From positions 49,827-113,826 of the forward strand of contig NZ_VLKT01000025.1 of the NCBI RefSeq assembly GCF_007830515.1: 64,000 nucleotides of DNA. Reading direction: 5' to 3'. The position numbers and the translations under genes were made by a program. The stretch is from Mesorhizobium tianshanense. Its GTDB lineage: Bacteria; Pseudomonadota; Alphaproteobacteria; Rhizobiales; Rhizobiaceae. The notes beneath the pieces were generated by a model. It was not told where the DNA came from. It ran no database searches and worked only from the letters and a program-made list of their open reading frames with translations. Of the stretch, positions 42,865 to 51,838 are shown in pieces. Every line of letters begins with the position of its first letter. Positions within the stretch are counted from its first letter, which is position 1.

Positions 42865-43748
42865 GTCGCCGCCTCGCTCGTCGTCGGCTTGCGCAGGAAC
42901 AGCGACTTCGCCGCCAGCGCCGCGCCACCGGTGATGAGCACGCAGGCCGCGAGAATGCGCAAGGAAGGCTCGGCGAAGCCCGCCGCAATCAGCACCAGGG
43001 TGGACAGCAGCGGCGCGGCATAGCTCGCCGCGCCCAGCACCTGGATGTTGCCGCGTTTGACGCCGATGTCCCAGGCATAGAAGGCAGCACCCACCGGCAT
43101 CAGCCCGAGACCGAGCACGGCCAGCCATTGGCCGGCGCCGTCAGGCCACACCGTCTCTTCCAGCAGGAGATGGCAGACGAGCGAAAGGACTGCCGTCGCC
43201 GCGCAGAACCAGGTGACGATGCTGGTCGGCACCGACGGGAAGCGCCGCGACAGCAGCGAATAGGACGACCACAGCACGGCGCAGACGCCGGCCATCGCAT
43301 AGCCGAAGGCATAGCGCGCGTCGAAGGCCAGCCCGCCGCCCTTGGTGACGATCAGGAAAGTGCCGGCGAGGCCGAGCACCGCGCCGACGACATGGTTCCA
43401 GGCCAGCCGCTCGCCCGGCATCAGCGCCGATCCGAGCACGATCAGCAGTGGCCACAGATAGGCGATGAGGCTCGCCTCCACCGCCGGCGCATTGCGCAGC
43501 GCGGTGAAGTAGAAGAAATGGTAGCCGAACAGGCCGGCAATGCCGATCACCCACACTTGCGGCGGTATCTTCTCGCTCCTGTCGGCGGCCGGCATGAACA
43601 GCCGCGCGACGAGCCCGACGCCGGTGCCGATCGTGAAGGTGATCGCCGAAAGCAGGAACGGCGGCACCGCACCCGACGCGTCCGTGAGCAACGCCAGCAG
43701 CGCCCACATGGCGACCGCCGAGAAGCCTATCAATGTTGCGCGCCCCAT
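42861..43748 (-). CDS. EamA/DMT-family exporter, YddG-like
   Basis: 295 residues, ten hydrophobic segments in two halves. MGRATLIGFSAVAMWALLALL at the start and GLFGYHFFYFTALRNAPAVE near 95-114 resemble the aromatic amino acid exporter YddG, but by eye this is only a subgroup suggestion. It overlaps the lysoplasmalogenase start by 4 bp. Confidence 0.85.
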   Translation of the reverse strand: MGRATLIGFSAVAMWALLALLTDASGAVPPFLLSAITFTIGTGVGLVARLFMPAADRSEKIPPQVWVIGIAGLFGYHFFYFTALRNAPAVEASLIAYLWPLLIVLGSALMPGERLAWNHVVGAVLGLAGTFLIVTKGGGLAFDARYAFGYAMAGVCAVLWSSYSLLSRRFPSVPTSIVTWFCAATAVLSLVCHLLLEETVWPDGAGQWLAVLGLGLMPVGAAFYAWDIGVKRGNIQVLGAASYAAPLLSTLVLIAAGFAEPSLRILAACVLITGGAALAAKSLFLRKPTTSEAAT

Positions 43749-43777
43749 GCCCGTCTCCGGCGGCGCGCGAAACGCGC

Positions 43778-44566
43778 CTATTCTGTTGCTTCGAACCGTT
43801 CCGCGCTGACGGTAAGAGTGCCGATTTTCGTGCTGACCGTGGCGTGGATCGGCGCATATACGCCGGTTTGGCCGACCGGTGCAAACGTCACCATGATGCG
43901 GCTGCGATTCTTCAAGTAATTCAATGCCTTGCGATTCTTCCGGTAACCCGCCACCGGCTCAAAACCCATCTTGCAAGTGACGGTATCGCCCTTGTAGCCG
44001 CGCACCGATGTCGAGCCATTCGAATCGTGGGTCAGTGTCAGATTGGCGCGCATCTCCCCGTCATAGAGTTTCACCGTGCGCCCGCAGACCTTGTCGAGAC
44101 TATCGGCATGAATGACGGTGGCGGCCATCGGATCGAGCACCGACGCGAGATCGTTGGCGCCTAGCGGTATCCAATTCCTGGGATTGCGCTTCCTCGGCGC
44201 AGGCACGACCTTTGTCGCGGTAACAGCGCCATTGGCGAACTGGATATCAATCATCGACGTTTTCTTGCCCGACTTGTAGTCGGCACGGAACGCCTCCGGC
44301 TGCAATTGCGCGCCCAAAATGCGCCCTTTTGACGAGATCGTGCCACGCGTGTCGTCGAAAATTGTGGCAAGGCCGGCGCTGGAGACGCTGCCGTCGATCG
44401 AATAGGTATCGCCTTCGTAACTGCTGGAAAAGGTTGCCTTCGCCACCGAGAGGCCGAGGAACGACACCGTATACTCGCCCTTGAAGGATCGTGGCGCGGC
44501 GGCGGACGTTGACGTCGGCAGCGCAACGGCGAGCAAGGCAGCAAAAGCATGAGACGAACGAAGCAT
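43778..44566 (-). CDS. DUF3108 domain periplasmic protein
   Basis: 262 residues from ATG 44566 with a signal peptide (LRSSHAFAALLAVALPTSTS, cleaved near AAA). The mature chain starts FKGEYTVSFLGLSVAKATFS, the hallmark beginning of DUF3108, a beta-barrel-like family. Two cysteines (KVCGRTVKL and VTCKMGFEP) could pair. Function unknown. Divergent from rpmB across 255 bp. Confidence 0.87.
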   Translation of the reverse strand: MLRSSHAFAALLAVALPTSTSAAAPRSFKGEYTVSFLGLSVAKATFSSSYEGDTYSIDGSVSSAGLATIFDDTRGTISSKGRILGAQLQPEAFRADYKSGKKTSMIDIQFANGAVTATKVVPAPRKRNPRNWIPLGANDLASVLDPMAATVIHADSLDKVCGRTVKLYDGEMRANLTLTHDSNGSTSVRGYKGDTVTCKMGFEPVAGYRKNRKALNYLKNRSRIMVTFAPVGQTGVYAPIHATVSTKIGTLTVSAERFEATE

Positions 44567-44697
44567 GGTGGCAATCGGTCCTCGATTTTCGGCCGGAGAT
44601 GGGCAACTCCGGCCTGGCATGGCCCTGTGCGACCGCTTATAGGCTGAATTCCGGCCTTTATGTGAAAGGCGCCGTCAACCCGGCCGCAAGCCGGAGC

Positions 44698-44725
44698 TTG
44701 ACGCATCGGCGAAATGCAACTATGG
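44698..44725 (+). promoter_or_regulatory. Candidate promoter of rpmB
   Basis: TTGACG, 16-bp spacer, CTATGG; about 95 bp before the rpmB start. The -35 is strong and the -10 moderate. Confidence 0.4.
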
Positions 44726-44821
44726 AACGCCAACTTTTTCCATAAGGCCGCCTGACCGAAACCGCGCGCCACCCGGCGCGGGTTGAATGTTTGGTCAGAC
44801 CGAGAACTGAAGGTTAGAATC

Positions 44822-45118
44822 ATGTCCCGCACCTGCGAACTCACTGCCAAGGCAGTCATGTCCGGCAACAATGTGAGCCACGCCAACAACAAGACCAAGC
44901 GTCGCTTCCTGCCGAATCTTGTCAATGTGACGCTGATCTCGGAAGCGCTGAACCAGAACGTGCGCCTGCGCATTTCGGCCAACGCGTTGCGCTCGGTCGA
45001 GCATCGCGGCGGCCTTGATGCGTTCCTGGTCAAGGCCGACGCCAAGGAGCTGTCGCAGCGCGCCCGTCTGTTGAAGAAGCAGATCGCCAAGAAGCTGGCC
45101 GAACAGCCGGTCGCTTAA
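44822..45118 (+). CDS. rpmB: 50S ribosomal protein L28
   Basis: 98 residues, starting MSRTCELTAKAVMSGNNVSH and continuing NNKTKRRFLPNLVNVTLISE; alphaproteobacterial L28 length. The C-terminus is basic, ending KKLAEQPVA. It is monocistronic, with its own upstream spacer. Confidence 0.97.
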   Translation: MSRTCELTAKAVMSGNNVSHANNKTKRRFLPNLVNVTLISEALNQNVRLRISANALRSVEHRGGLDAFLVKADAKELSQRARLLKKQIAKKLAEQPVA

Positions 45119-45199
45119 TTTTTCAGGCGGTCGCCTTCCAAGGAGTGTCGTCCGAACTCGGCATGACACTTCGCTGGTTCCATTACCCAGGATAAAAAA

Positions 45200-45880
45200 A
45201 TGATTCTTTTCTCCCGATACCTGCCCTTTGTGGCCGCTATGGCGCTTGTCGTCGTGGCGTCGAACATCCTTGTGCAGTTTCCGATGCAAGGTGCGGTCGG
45301 CGGCCTCTCGCTGGCCGACATTTTGACCTGGGGCGCCTTCACCTATCCGTTCTCCTTCCTGGTCACCGACCTTGCCAACCGCCGCTACGGCCCGGCCTTG
45401 GCGCGCCGGATCGTCTTTGTCGGCTTCATGACCGCGGTGATCTGCTCGATCCTCGTTCCGCCCTTCCTGTTCCGCCAGGGGCTGATCGAGTTCGAGACGG
45501 CCGCCGACCGGCTGGTGCGCATTGCCGCGGCTTCCGGTACCGCGTTCCTGATCGCACAATTGCTCGACGTGGCCGTGTTCAACCGGCTGCGCCGGCAGAG
45601 CTGGTGGCGGGCGCCGATCGTCGGCACGCTGGTCGGCTCGGTGTTCGACACCGCCGTGTTCTTCACCGTCGCCTTTTCGGCGGCCTTCGCCTTTGCTGGC
45701 CCGAACGATGGCTTCGCGCTCGAGACCGCGCCGCTGATGGGCGTGCTGCCGATTGAGGCCATGCGCTGGGTGTCATGGGCGCTCGGTGATCTAGCGGTGA
45801 AGCTGATCATCGCGGTGGTGGCGCTGATCCCCTACCGGCTGCTTGCCGCCCGCTGGAGCCAGCCGGCACTGGCGGTATAG
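45200..45880 (+). CDS. Queuosine precursor transporter (VUT/YhhQ family)
   Basis: 226 residues with about six hydrophobic helices. MALVVVASNILVQFPMQGAV and the block TYPFSFLVTDLANRRYGPAL near 53-72 are family hallmarks, as is the final LGDLAVKLIIAVVALIPYRL. YhhQ imports preQ0/preQ1 for queuosine synthesis. A GGATAAAAAA sequence precedes the ATG. It lies 3 bp before the spermidine synthase-like gene, suggesting an operon. Confidence 0.9.
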   Translation: MILFSRYLPFVAAMALVVVASNILVQFPMQGAVGGLSLADILTWGAFTYPFSFLVTDLANRRYGPALARRIVFVGFMTAVICSILVPPFLFRQGLIEFETAADRLVRIAAASGTAFLIAQLLDVAVFNRLRRQSWWRAPIVGTLVGSVFDTAVFFTVAFSAAFAFAGPNDGFALETAPLMGVLPIEAMRWVSWALGDLAVKLIIAVVALIPYRLLAARWSQPALAV

Positions 45881-45883
45881 GCA

Positions 45884-46585
45884 GTGATCCCATGGGTCCA
45901 ACTCGATACCGCGAAAACACCTGACGGCGACCACGAGCTTCGCCTGAAACGGCGCGGCGCCGAATTCTCGATCATGCTCGGCTCGAACGAGCTGATGAAC
46001 AGCCGCCTCAGCGGTTCCGAGGAAGCGCTGGCCCGACTGTCCTGCCAAAGGATTGCCGGCCGTAGGCAACCGAAAATCGTGATCGGCGGGCTGGGCATGG
46101 GTTTTACGTTGCGCGCGGCCCTTGCCGAGCTTGGCACGGATGCCGGTATCGTTGTCGCCGAGTTGGTGCCCACCGTCGTCGCGTGGGCGCGCGGCCCGAT
46201 GGCCCCGGTGTTTGGCGGCTGTCTCGACGATCCGCGCGTGAGTGTTCGCGAAGCGGATGTCGGACAACTCATACGGTCGGAAGCCTCTGCCTGGGATGCC
46301 ATCCTGCTCGACGTCGACAACGGGCCGGAAGGGATCGTCCAAAAGGCCAATGATGCCCTTTACAGCATTGCCGGGCTGAACAGCGCGAGAGCAGCGCTCA
46401 AGCCCGGCGGCATTCTGGCGATCTGGTCGCAAGGCCCCGACAGCGGCTTTACACGCAGGCTCGGCCAAGCCGGCTTCGCGGTCGAGGAGGTCAAGGTCCG
46501 CGCCAACGGCAAACGCGGTGCCCGCCACGTCATCTGGATCGCGACCAACGGACCCCGGCCTGCAGCAGCCGGCGCGAAATTGTAG
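45884..46585 (+). CDS. Spermidine synthase-like protein
   Basis: 233 residues from a GTG start that gives MIPWVQLDTAKTPDGDHELR. The Rossmann motif IVIGGLGMGFTLRAAL near residues 64-79 and SAWDAILLDVDNGPEG near 133-148 fit polyamine-synthase-like methyltransferase folds. The N-terminal beta region of true SpeE is short, so an actual aminopropyltransferase is not certain. Immediately downstream of the queuosine-precursor transporter. Confidence 0.8.
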   Translation: MIPWVQLDTAKTPDGDHELRLKRRGAEFSIMLGSNELMNSRLSGSEEALARLSCQRIAGRRQPKIVIGGLGMGFTLRAALAELGTDAGIVVAELVPTVVAWARGPMAPVFGGCLDDPRVSVREADVGQLIRSEASAWDAILLDVDNGPEGIVQKANDALYSIAGLNSARAALKPGGILAIWSQGPDSGFTRRLGQAGFAVEEVKVRANGKRGARHVIWIATNGPRPAAAGAKL

Positions 46586-46614
46586 ACCTGCTTCGGTCGT
46601 TCCCGCCGACTGCC

Positions 46615-47646
46615 TCAATCCTCGTGCAGAACAAATTCCAGGTAAAGATTGCGCTGCAGGATCGAGTGGTTATCGTCCGAGACCAGTGACACCATCAGCG
46701 CGCCGTCGTCGCGGGTCCAGACATCCAGCCCTTCCATATTGTCGATCTGGTAGCCCATGTCGGCCTCCATCAATACCGGTCCGTCTGCAACGGCGCCCTT
46801 CTCGACGCTTTCGCCATAGATACGCCTCAGCCGCATCTTGACGCCGCCGGCCATCGAAAAACTGCGCTCCAAAAGCAGGAGGTCGCCATCCGGCAGGAAG
46901 GCGCCGTCGGTGATATCGAAATCGCCGTTGCGCTTGACGGTGAAGACGCCCTTGTGCGGCCCTTCGATGATGGCGGCATAGATGTTGCCAGATTTGTCGA
47001 GGCTCTTCTCCGACACCACGACCAACCCACCCTGATGCTGGCCGTTTGGATTGGCATGGGTGACGGTCTCGAAGCCGCGATTCAGGCGAAGCTCCCGGGC
47101 CGGAACCAGGAAATCGAGCTGCTTGAACGGCGCTTTCATATTGTCCGGATCGATGCTGAACTGGGCGACGCGCTGCTGGCGCTCGAAGCCGACTGTGGCG
47201 ATGCCGCCCTTGACCGCGAGGCCTTCGGCGTCGACCTCCCACTTCTCGTCGATCGGCTGGCCTGATCCATCGACCATCTCTTGCATGCGGAAATTCTGAA
47301 TGCCCACGGGGCGCTTGTCGGCATCGTGGACAATTGTGCCTAAGAACCAGAAGCCCGTGTCGGCGACGCCAATGAAATCGCTGCCCGGCTTGAGGAAGCG
47401 AAACGCCGACAGCCCGCCGAAATCGCGTGACGGCGAGGTCATCTCCAGCCCGCCGACGAATTCGAGCGAACCGAACCGTTCTTCGGTACGGCCGATATGA
47501 AACCGGGTTATCGGCCGTACCGAGACTTCGATCGGCTCGACCAAAACCGGGCCGGCGGCGATGGCCGGCGACAAGGCGACACCGGCAACGAACAGCGCTA
47601 TAGCGGCGAAAAGCGTCTGCCGAAAGCCGCCCCGCGAAAGAATCAT
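46615..47646 (-). CDS. Esterase-like activity of phytase family protein
   Basis: 343 residues with a Sec signal (LFAAIALFVAGVALSPAIAA). The mature protein begins PVLVEPIEVSVRPITRFHIG, then GGLEMTSPSRDFGGLSAFRF and WEVDAEGLAVKGGIATVGFE, giving a beta-propeller-like phytase/esterase domain. MEGLDVWTRDDGALMVSLVS is a typical C-terminal block. Its start overlaps the cobT stop by 4 bp, so it is co-expressed with cobalt chelatase subunits. Substrate unknown. Confidence 0.85.
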   Translation of the reverse strand: MILSRGGFRQTLFAAIALFVAGVALSPAIAAGPVLVEPIEVSVRPITRFHIGRTEERFGSLEFVGGLEMTSPSRDFGGLSAFRFLKPGSDFIGVADTGFWFLGTIVHDADKRPVGIQNFRMQEMVDGSGQPIDEKWEVDAEGLAVKGGIATVGFERQQRVAQFSIDPDNMKAPFKQLDFLVPARELRLNRGFETVTHANPNGQHQGGLVVVSEKSLDKSGNIYAAIIEGPHKGVFTVKRNGDFDITDGAFLPDGDLLLLERSFSMAGGVKMRLRRIYGESVEKGAVADGPVLMEADMGYQIDNMEGLDVWTRDDGALMVSLVSDDNHSILQRNLYLEFVLHED

Positions 47647-49541
47647 CCGGCGCGCCGCATGCTGCCGCGTCGCGTGTCCCGCGCGCTTTCCTCACCGAAC
47701 AGCGAAGCGAGCTGCTCGGTCATGGCGCCGGCCAGTTCCTCGGCATCGACGATGGTGACGGCGCGGCGATAGTAGCGGGTAACGTCGTGACCGATACCGA
47801 TGGCCAGGAGCTCGACCGGCGAGCGCGTCTCGATCAGTTCGATGACGGCGCGCAGATGCCGTTCGAGATAGTTGCCCGGATTGACCGACAGCGTCGAATC
47901 GTCGACTGGCGCGCCGTCCGAGATCATCATCAGGATCTTGCGCTGCTCAGGCCGGGCGATCAGGCGGTTATGCGCCCACAGCAGCGCCTCGCCGTCGATG
48001 TTTTCCTTGAGCAGGCCCTCGCGCATCATCAGGCCGAGATTGCGGCGGGCCCGCCGCCACGGATGGTCGGCTGATTTGTAGATGATGTGGCGCAGATCGT
48101 TGAGCCGCCCGGGATTCGGCGGCTTGCCGTCCTTCAGCCATTTCTCGCGCGCCTGCCCGCCCTTCCAGGCGCGGGTGGTGAAGCCGAGGATCTCGACCGA
48201 GACGCCGCAGCGCTCCAGCGTGCGCGCCAGAATGTCGGCGCAGGTGGCGGCGACCGTGATCGGCCGGCCGCGCATCGAGCCCGAATTGTCGAGCACCAGC
48301 GTCACCACCGTGTCGCGGAATTTGGTGTCGCGTTCCTGCTTGAAGGACAGCGGCTGCATCGGGTCGATGACGACGCGCACCAGCCTCGCCGGATCGAGAT
48401 AACCCTCTTCGAGATCGAAATCCCAGGAGCGGTTCTGCTGCGCCATCAGGCGGCGCTGCAGACGGTTGGCCAGCCGGCCGACGACGCCGGACAGGTTGGC
48501 AAGCTGCTTGTCGAGGAAGGCGCGCAGCCGATCCAGCTCTTCCTCCTCGCACAGTTCCTCCGCACCCACCGTCTCGTCGAAGGCGGTGGTGAAGACCTTG
48601 TAGTCGATCTCCTTCGACAGATTGGTGAATGGATTGTCGTTACGGCGCGCCTCGCCGGGCGTCTCGGCATCGGCGTCGTCATCGTCGGACAGGTCGTCGG
48701 CGGTGGCATCTGACGCCTCCGTCTCCGCCGATTGCTCGTCGTCGGAAGACGCCTCGGTGTCGTCGGACTGCGACTGCTCGGAGCCGGAATCCTCCTCGCC
48801 GCCCTCCTCGCTCTGCTCCTCGCCTTGCGGCTGGTTGTCGTCGTCGTCCTCGGTGTCTTCGGTCTCCTGGTCGTCGCCGAGTTCCTCGGCCATTTCCATG
48901 GAAGCCAGCATCTCGCGCACGACACGGGCGAAGGCCTGCTGGTCGTCGAGCTTTGCCGACAGCCCGTCGAGATCGGCGCCGGCTTTCTCCTCGACCCAAG
49001 GGCGCCAGAGGTCGACCAGCCGCTCGCCGCTCTTCGGCACGGCACGGCCGGTCAGCTTTTCGCGGACCATCAGGGCCAGCGCTTCCTCGATCGGCGCGTC
49101 GGCCTTGTCCTTGACGTCGACGAGGTTCGCCTTGGCGTACTTGTCCTCGAGCATCGAGCCGATGTTGTCGCCCACACCTTGCATGGCGCGAGAACCGATC
49201 GCCTCGACGCGGGCCTGCTCGACCGCATCGTAGACGGCGCGGGCCTGCTTGCCCTCCGGGGCCAGCCTGGTGTGGATGCGCGCGTCGTGGCAGGCTCGCT
49301 TCAGCGCCATGGAATCGCCGAGGCCGCGGGTGATGGCGATGTCGGCTTTCGACGCTTTCTTCGGCAGTTCGGGGAGCCGGGCGCGGCTGCCGGCGAGCGC
49401 CGGCCGATCCTTGGCGAAACCGACTTCGAGATCCTTGTCGCCGGCAATCGCGCGCATGCAGACGGTCACGGCACGCTTGAAGCTGTCGGCTTCAGAACCC
49501 GTCTTCGACTTGTTGCGCGTGTTGTCGCCCGGACCCGCCAT
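47643..49541 (-). CDS. cobT: Aerobic cobaltochelatase subunit CobT
   Basis: Part of CobNST, which inserts cobalt into hydrogenobyrinic acid diamide in aerobic cobalamin synthesis. It has 632 residues. The middle (about 205-300) is a very acidic Asp/Glu/Ser-rich linker typical of CobT. The C-terminal third is a von Willebrand A domain with a MIDAS motif, VTLVLDNSGSMRGRPITVAA, near residue 412. cobS lies upstream and CobN is not in this window. Confidence 0.95.
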   Translation of the reverse strand: MAGPGDNTRNKSKTGSEADSFKRAVTVCMRAIAGDKDLEVGFAKDRPALAGSRARLPELPKKASKADIAITRGLGDSMALKRACHDARIHTRLAPEGKQARAVYDAVEQARVEAIGSRAMQGVGDNIGSMLEDKYAKANLVDVKDKADAPIEEALALMVREKLTGRAVPKSGERLVDLWRPWVEEKAGADLDGLSAKLDDQQAFARVVREMLASMEMAEELGDDQETEDTEDDDDNQPQGEEQSEEGGEEDSGSEQSQSDDTEASSDDEQSAETEASDATADDLSDDDDADAETPGEARRNDNPFTNLSKEIDYKVFTTAFDETVGAEELCEEEELDRLRAFLDKQLANLSGVVGRLANRLQRRLMAQQNRSWDFDLEEGYLDPARLVRVVIDPMQPLSFKQERDTKFRDTVVTLVLDNSGSMRGRPITVAATCADILARTLERCGVSVEILGFTTRAWKGGQAREKWLKDGKPPNPGRLNDLRHIIYKSADHPWRRARRNLGLMMREGLLKENIDGEALLWAHNRLIARPEQRKILMMISDGAPVDDSTLSVNPGNYLERHLRAVIELIETRSPVELLAIGIGHDVTRYYRRAVTIVDAEELAGAMTEQLASLFGEESARDTRRGSMRRAG

Positions 49542-49556
49542 CGATCATTCCTTGAC

Positions 49557-49600
49557 GCATGATCTTGCCCGAAAAATCGTGCGACTTTTCGGAACCATAC
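49557..49600. repeat. Palindromic repeat, family R1 (short form)
   Basis: GCATGATCTTGCCCGAAAAATC followed by GTGCGACTTTTCGG, between cobS and cobT; written as arms, CCGAAAA and TTTTCGG. Confidence 0.7.
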
Positions 49601-50587
49601 TTAGCCCAGCACCACATTGGCGGCCGATTCGGGCAGGTCTTCACCGAAGGCGCGCTGGTAGAACTCGGCCACGAGCGAGCGTTCCAGCTCGTCGCACTTG
49701 TTGAGGAAGGTCAGCCGGAACGCCATGCCGATGTCGCCGAAAATCTCGGCATTCTCGGCCCAGGTGATGACCGTGCGCGGGCTCATGACGGTCGAAAGGT
49801 CGCCGTTGATGAAGGCCGAACGCGTCATGTCGGCGACGCGCACCATCTTGTTGACGATCTCCTTGCCCTTGCCGTCGCGATAGTGCTTGGCTTTGGCCAG
49901 CACGATGTTCACCTCATTGTCGTGCGGCAGATAGTTCAGCGTGGTGACGATCGACCAGCGGTCCATCTGCGCCTGGTTGATCTGCTGGGTGCCGTGATAG
50001 AGGCCGGTGGTATCGCCGAGGCCGACCGTGTTGGCGGTCGAAAACAGCCGGAACGCCGGATGCGGGCGGATGACCCGGCTCTGGTCGAGCAGCGTCAGCC
50101 GGCCCGACGATTCCAGCACGCGCTGGATGACGAACATCACGTCCGGGCGGCCGGCATCGTACTCGTCGAAGCACAGCGCGACATTGTGCTGGTAGGCCCA
50201 GGGCAGGATGCCGTCGCGGAATTCGGTGATCTGCAGCCCTTCCTTGACGACGATCGCGTCCTTGCCGACGAGATCGATGCGGCTGACATGGCTGTCGAGG
50301 TTGACGCGCACCATAGGCCAGTTGAGGCGGGCGGCGACCTGCTCGATATGCGTCGACTTGCCGGTACCGTGATAGCCCGAAACCATGACGCGGCGGTTGT
50401 AGGCGAAGCCGGCGAGGATCGCCATCGTCGTGTTCTTGTCGAACAGATAGTCCGGATCGACGTCGGGCACATGCTCGCTCGTCACCGAATAGGCCGGCAC
50501 GACCATCTTGGACTCGAAGCCGAATTTCTCCTTCACCGACACCGTAGTGTCGGGCAGGTTGGCGATGTCGCGATCGACCTTGTTCAT
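49601..50587 (-). CDS. cobS: Aerobic cobaltochelatase subunit CobS
   Basis: AAA+ subunit of cobaltochelatase. It has 328 residues from ATG 50587, which gives MNKVDRDIANLPDTTVSVKE, the normal family start; a longer frame to 50695 adds unrelated sequence. Walker A GYHGTGKST is at 71-79, the Walker B ALCFDEYDAGRPD near 140, and VIRPHPAFRLFSTANT (sensor 1) near 180. Gene order cobS-cobT-phytase-like on the minus strand. Confidence 0.95.
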   Translation of the reverse strand: MNKVDRDIANLPDTTVSVKEKFGFESKMVVPAYSVTSEHVPDVDPDYLFDKNTTMAILAGFAYNRRVMVSGYHGTGKSTHIEQVAARLNWPMVRVNLDSHVSRIDLVGKDAIVVKEGLQITEFRDGILPWAYQHNVALCFDEYDAGRPDVMFVIQRVLESSGRLTLLDQSRVIRPHPAFRLFSTANTVGLGDTTGLYHGTQQINQAQMDRWSIVTTLNYLPHDNEVNIVLAKAKHYRDGKGKEIVNKMVRVADMTRSAFINGDLSTVMSPRTVITWAENAEIFGDIGMAFRLTFLNKCDELERSLVAEFYQRAFGEDLPESAANVVLG

Positions 50588-50710
50588 CACTATCAACGTC
50601 TCCACGGGCGAAACGCCTGATTTCGCCGGCAATCGATTTTGTCCGGGGGCGGTCTTAGAGCCTTTTCCAACCTTATGAAAGTTGGAAAACGACACGGACC
50701 GTAAGGTCGC

Positions 50711-51340
50711 TCAGCACAATCCTGCCTGCTTGAGCACGCGATAGGCATGAAGCACATCGCGGAACCGGTCTTCCGAACCTCTGTCGCCGCCATTCGCATC
50801 CGGATGGTGGCGTTTCACCAGTTCCTTATAGCGCGCCTTGATATCCTTGCCAGTCGCCTTTGTATCAAGACCAAGCGTTTCCAGCGCCTTGGCCTCAAGC
50901 GGCTTGGCCTTGCGCGCATGCGCCGCGCGCGGATCCTTCGGACCGTTGAACAGGTCGAACGGGTCGCGCATGCGGTTGTAGTAGCCGGCACGGCCGGAGC
51001 GCTGCTGGGCGAAATCTGGCGAGGAGCGCGTCGAGGCGCCGTTGATGCCCATCTTCCAGGTTGGCCGGTGGCCGGTCATCGCTTCCTTCTGGAAGCGGGC
51101 GATCTCGGTGTCGGGGACACCGGAGAAATAATTGAAGCCCTTGTTGTACTCGCGCACATGATCGAAGCAGAACTGGAAATACTCGCCCTCCTTCATGCGC
51201 CCGACCGGCGCGCGATGGGTGCCAGCCTCCTTGCAACCGTCCCATTGGCAGATCGGCGAGCGCGACTTCAGCTCCGCATCCTTCTCCGGGCGGATGCGAA
51301 TTTTCTCGAAATATTTGGGGTACGGTTTCATCTCACCCAT
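50711..51340 (-). CDS. J-domain (DnaJ-like) protein
   Basis: 209 residues. The first 140 residues are a conserved rhizobial domain with a short Cys/His-rich part (ICQWDGCKEAGTHRAPVGRM, near 30-50) and repeated CFDHVREYNKGFNYFSG. A C-terminal J domain (about 140-205) has the HPD motif in KELVKRHHPDANGGD. It probably stimulates an Hsp70. Divergent from bolA, an order seen widely in Rhizobiales. Confidence 0.88.
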   Translation of the reverse strand: MGEMKPYPKYFEKIRIRPEKDAELKSRSPICQWDGCKEAGTHRAPVGRMKEGEYFQFCFDHVREYNKGFNYFSGVPDTEIARFQKEAMTGHRPTWKMGINGASTRSSPDFAQQRSGRAGYYNRMRDPFDLFNGPKDPRAAHARKAKPLEAKALETLGLDTKATGKDIKARYKELVKRHHPDANGGDRGSEDRFRDVLHAYRVLKQAGLC

Positions 51341-51533
51341 TTATGGGCTGTTCGCTGTTACGAAACAAGAATTGACATTTTCGCGATGATCGCCCTAACC
51401 GCTGAATCGCGGCATAAAGCAGGCGATTGGCGAATTTTGTCGCGGCGAGGGCATCGCGCGTCCTCCTGGACGCGCAAAGAGCACCGATTTCCGGGGATCA
51501 TGCGCCGGCCATATGTGGTGGAGGGAAGTGCGA

Positions 51534-51836
51534 ATGTCCATACAGTCGACGATGGAAGGCAAGTTGAAGACGGCGTTCTCGCCGGAGCGGCTGGTCATCA
51601 TCAACGAAAGCCATCTCCATGCCGGCCATCACCATCAGGACTCCGACCATCACGGCACCTATGACGGCACCGGCGAGACGCATTTCCGCGTCCGCATCGT
51701 CTCCTCGGCCTTTGCCGGCATGAGCCGCATCGACCGCCACCGCGCGGTCAACGAATTGCTGGCCGACGAGTTGAAGGCCGGTGTCCATGCGCTGGCTATC
51801 GAGCCGGCAGCACCTGGCGAAAAGACCAGATGGTAG
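51534..51836 (+). CDS. bolA: BolA family protein
   Basis: 100 residues from ATG 51534 with GAGGG upstream. The fold begins MEGKLKTAFSPERLVIINES, then SHLHAGHHHQDSDHHGTYDG (a histidine-rich loop) and THFRVRIVSSAFAGMSRIDR. The C-terminal VNELLADELKAGVHALAIEP is a BolA signature helix and strand. BolA proteins partner monothiol glutaredoxins in Fe-S and iron regulation. Confidence 0.92.
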   Translation: MSIQSTMEGKLKTAFSPERLVIINESHLHAGHHHQDSDHHGTYDGTGETHFRVRIVSSAFAGMSRIDRHRAVNELLADELKAGVHALAIEPAAPGEKTRW

Positions 51837-51838
51837 GA

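Noticed and set aside
45119..45199. preQ1 riboswitch before the queuosine-precursor transporter
   Set aside because: No matching stem and loop order could be drawn in this short leader.
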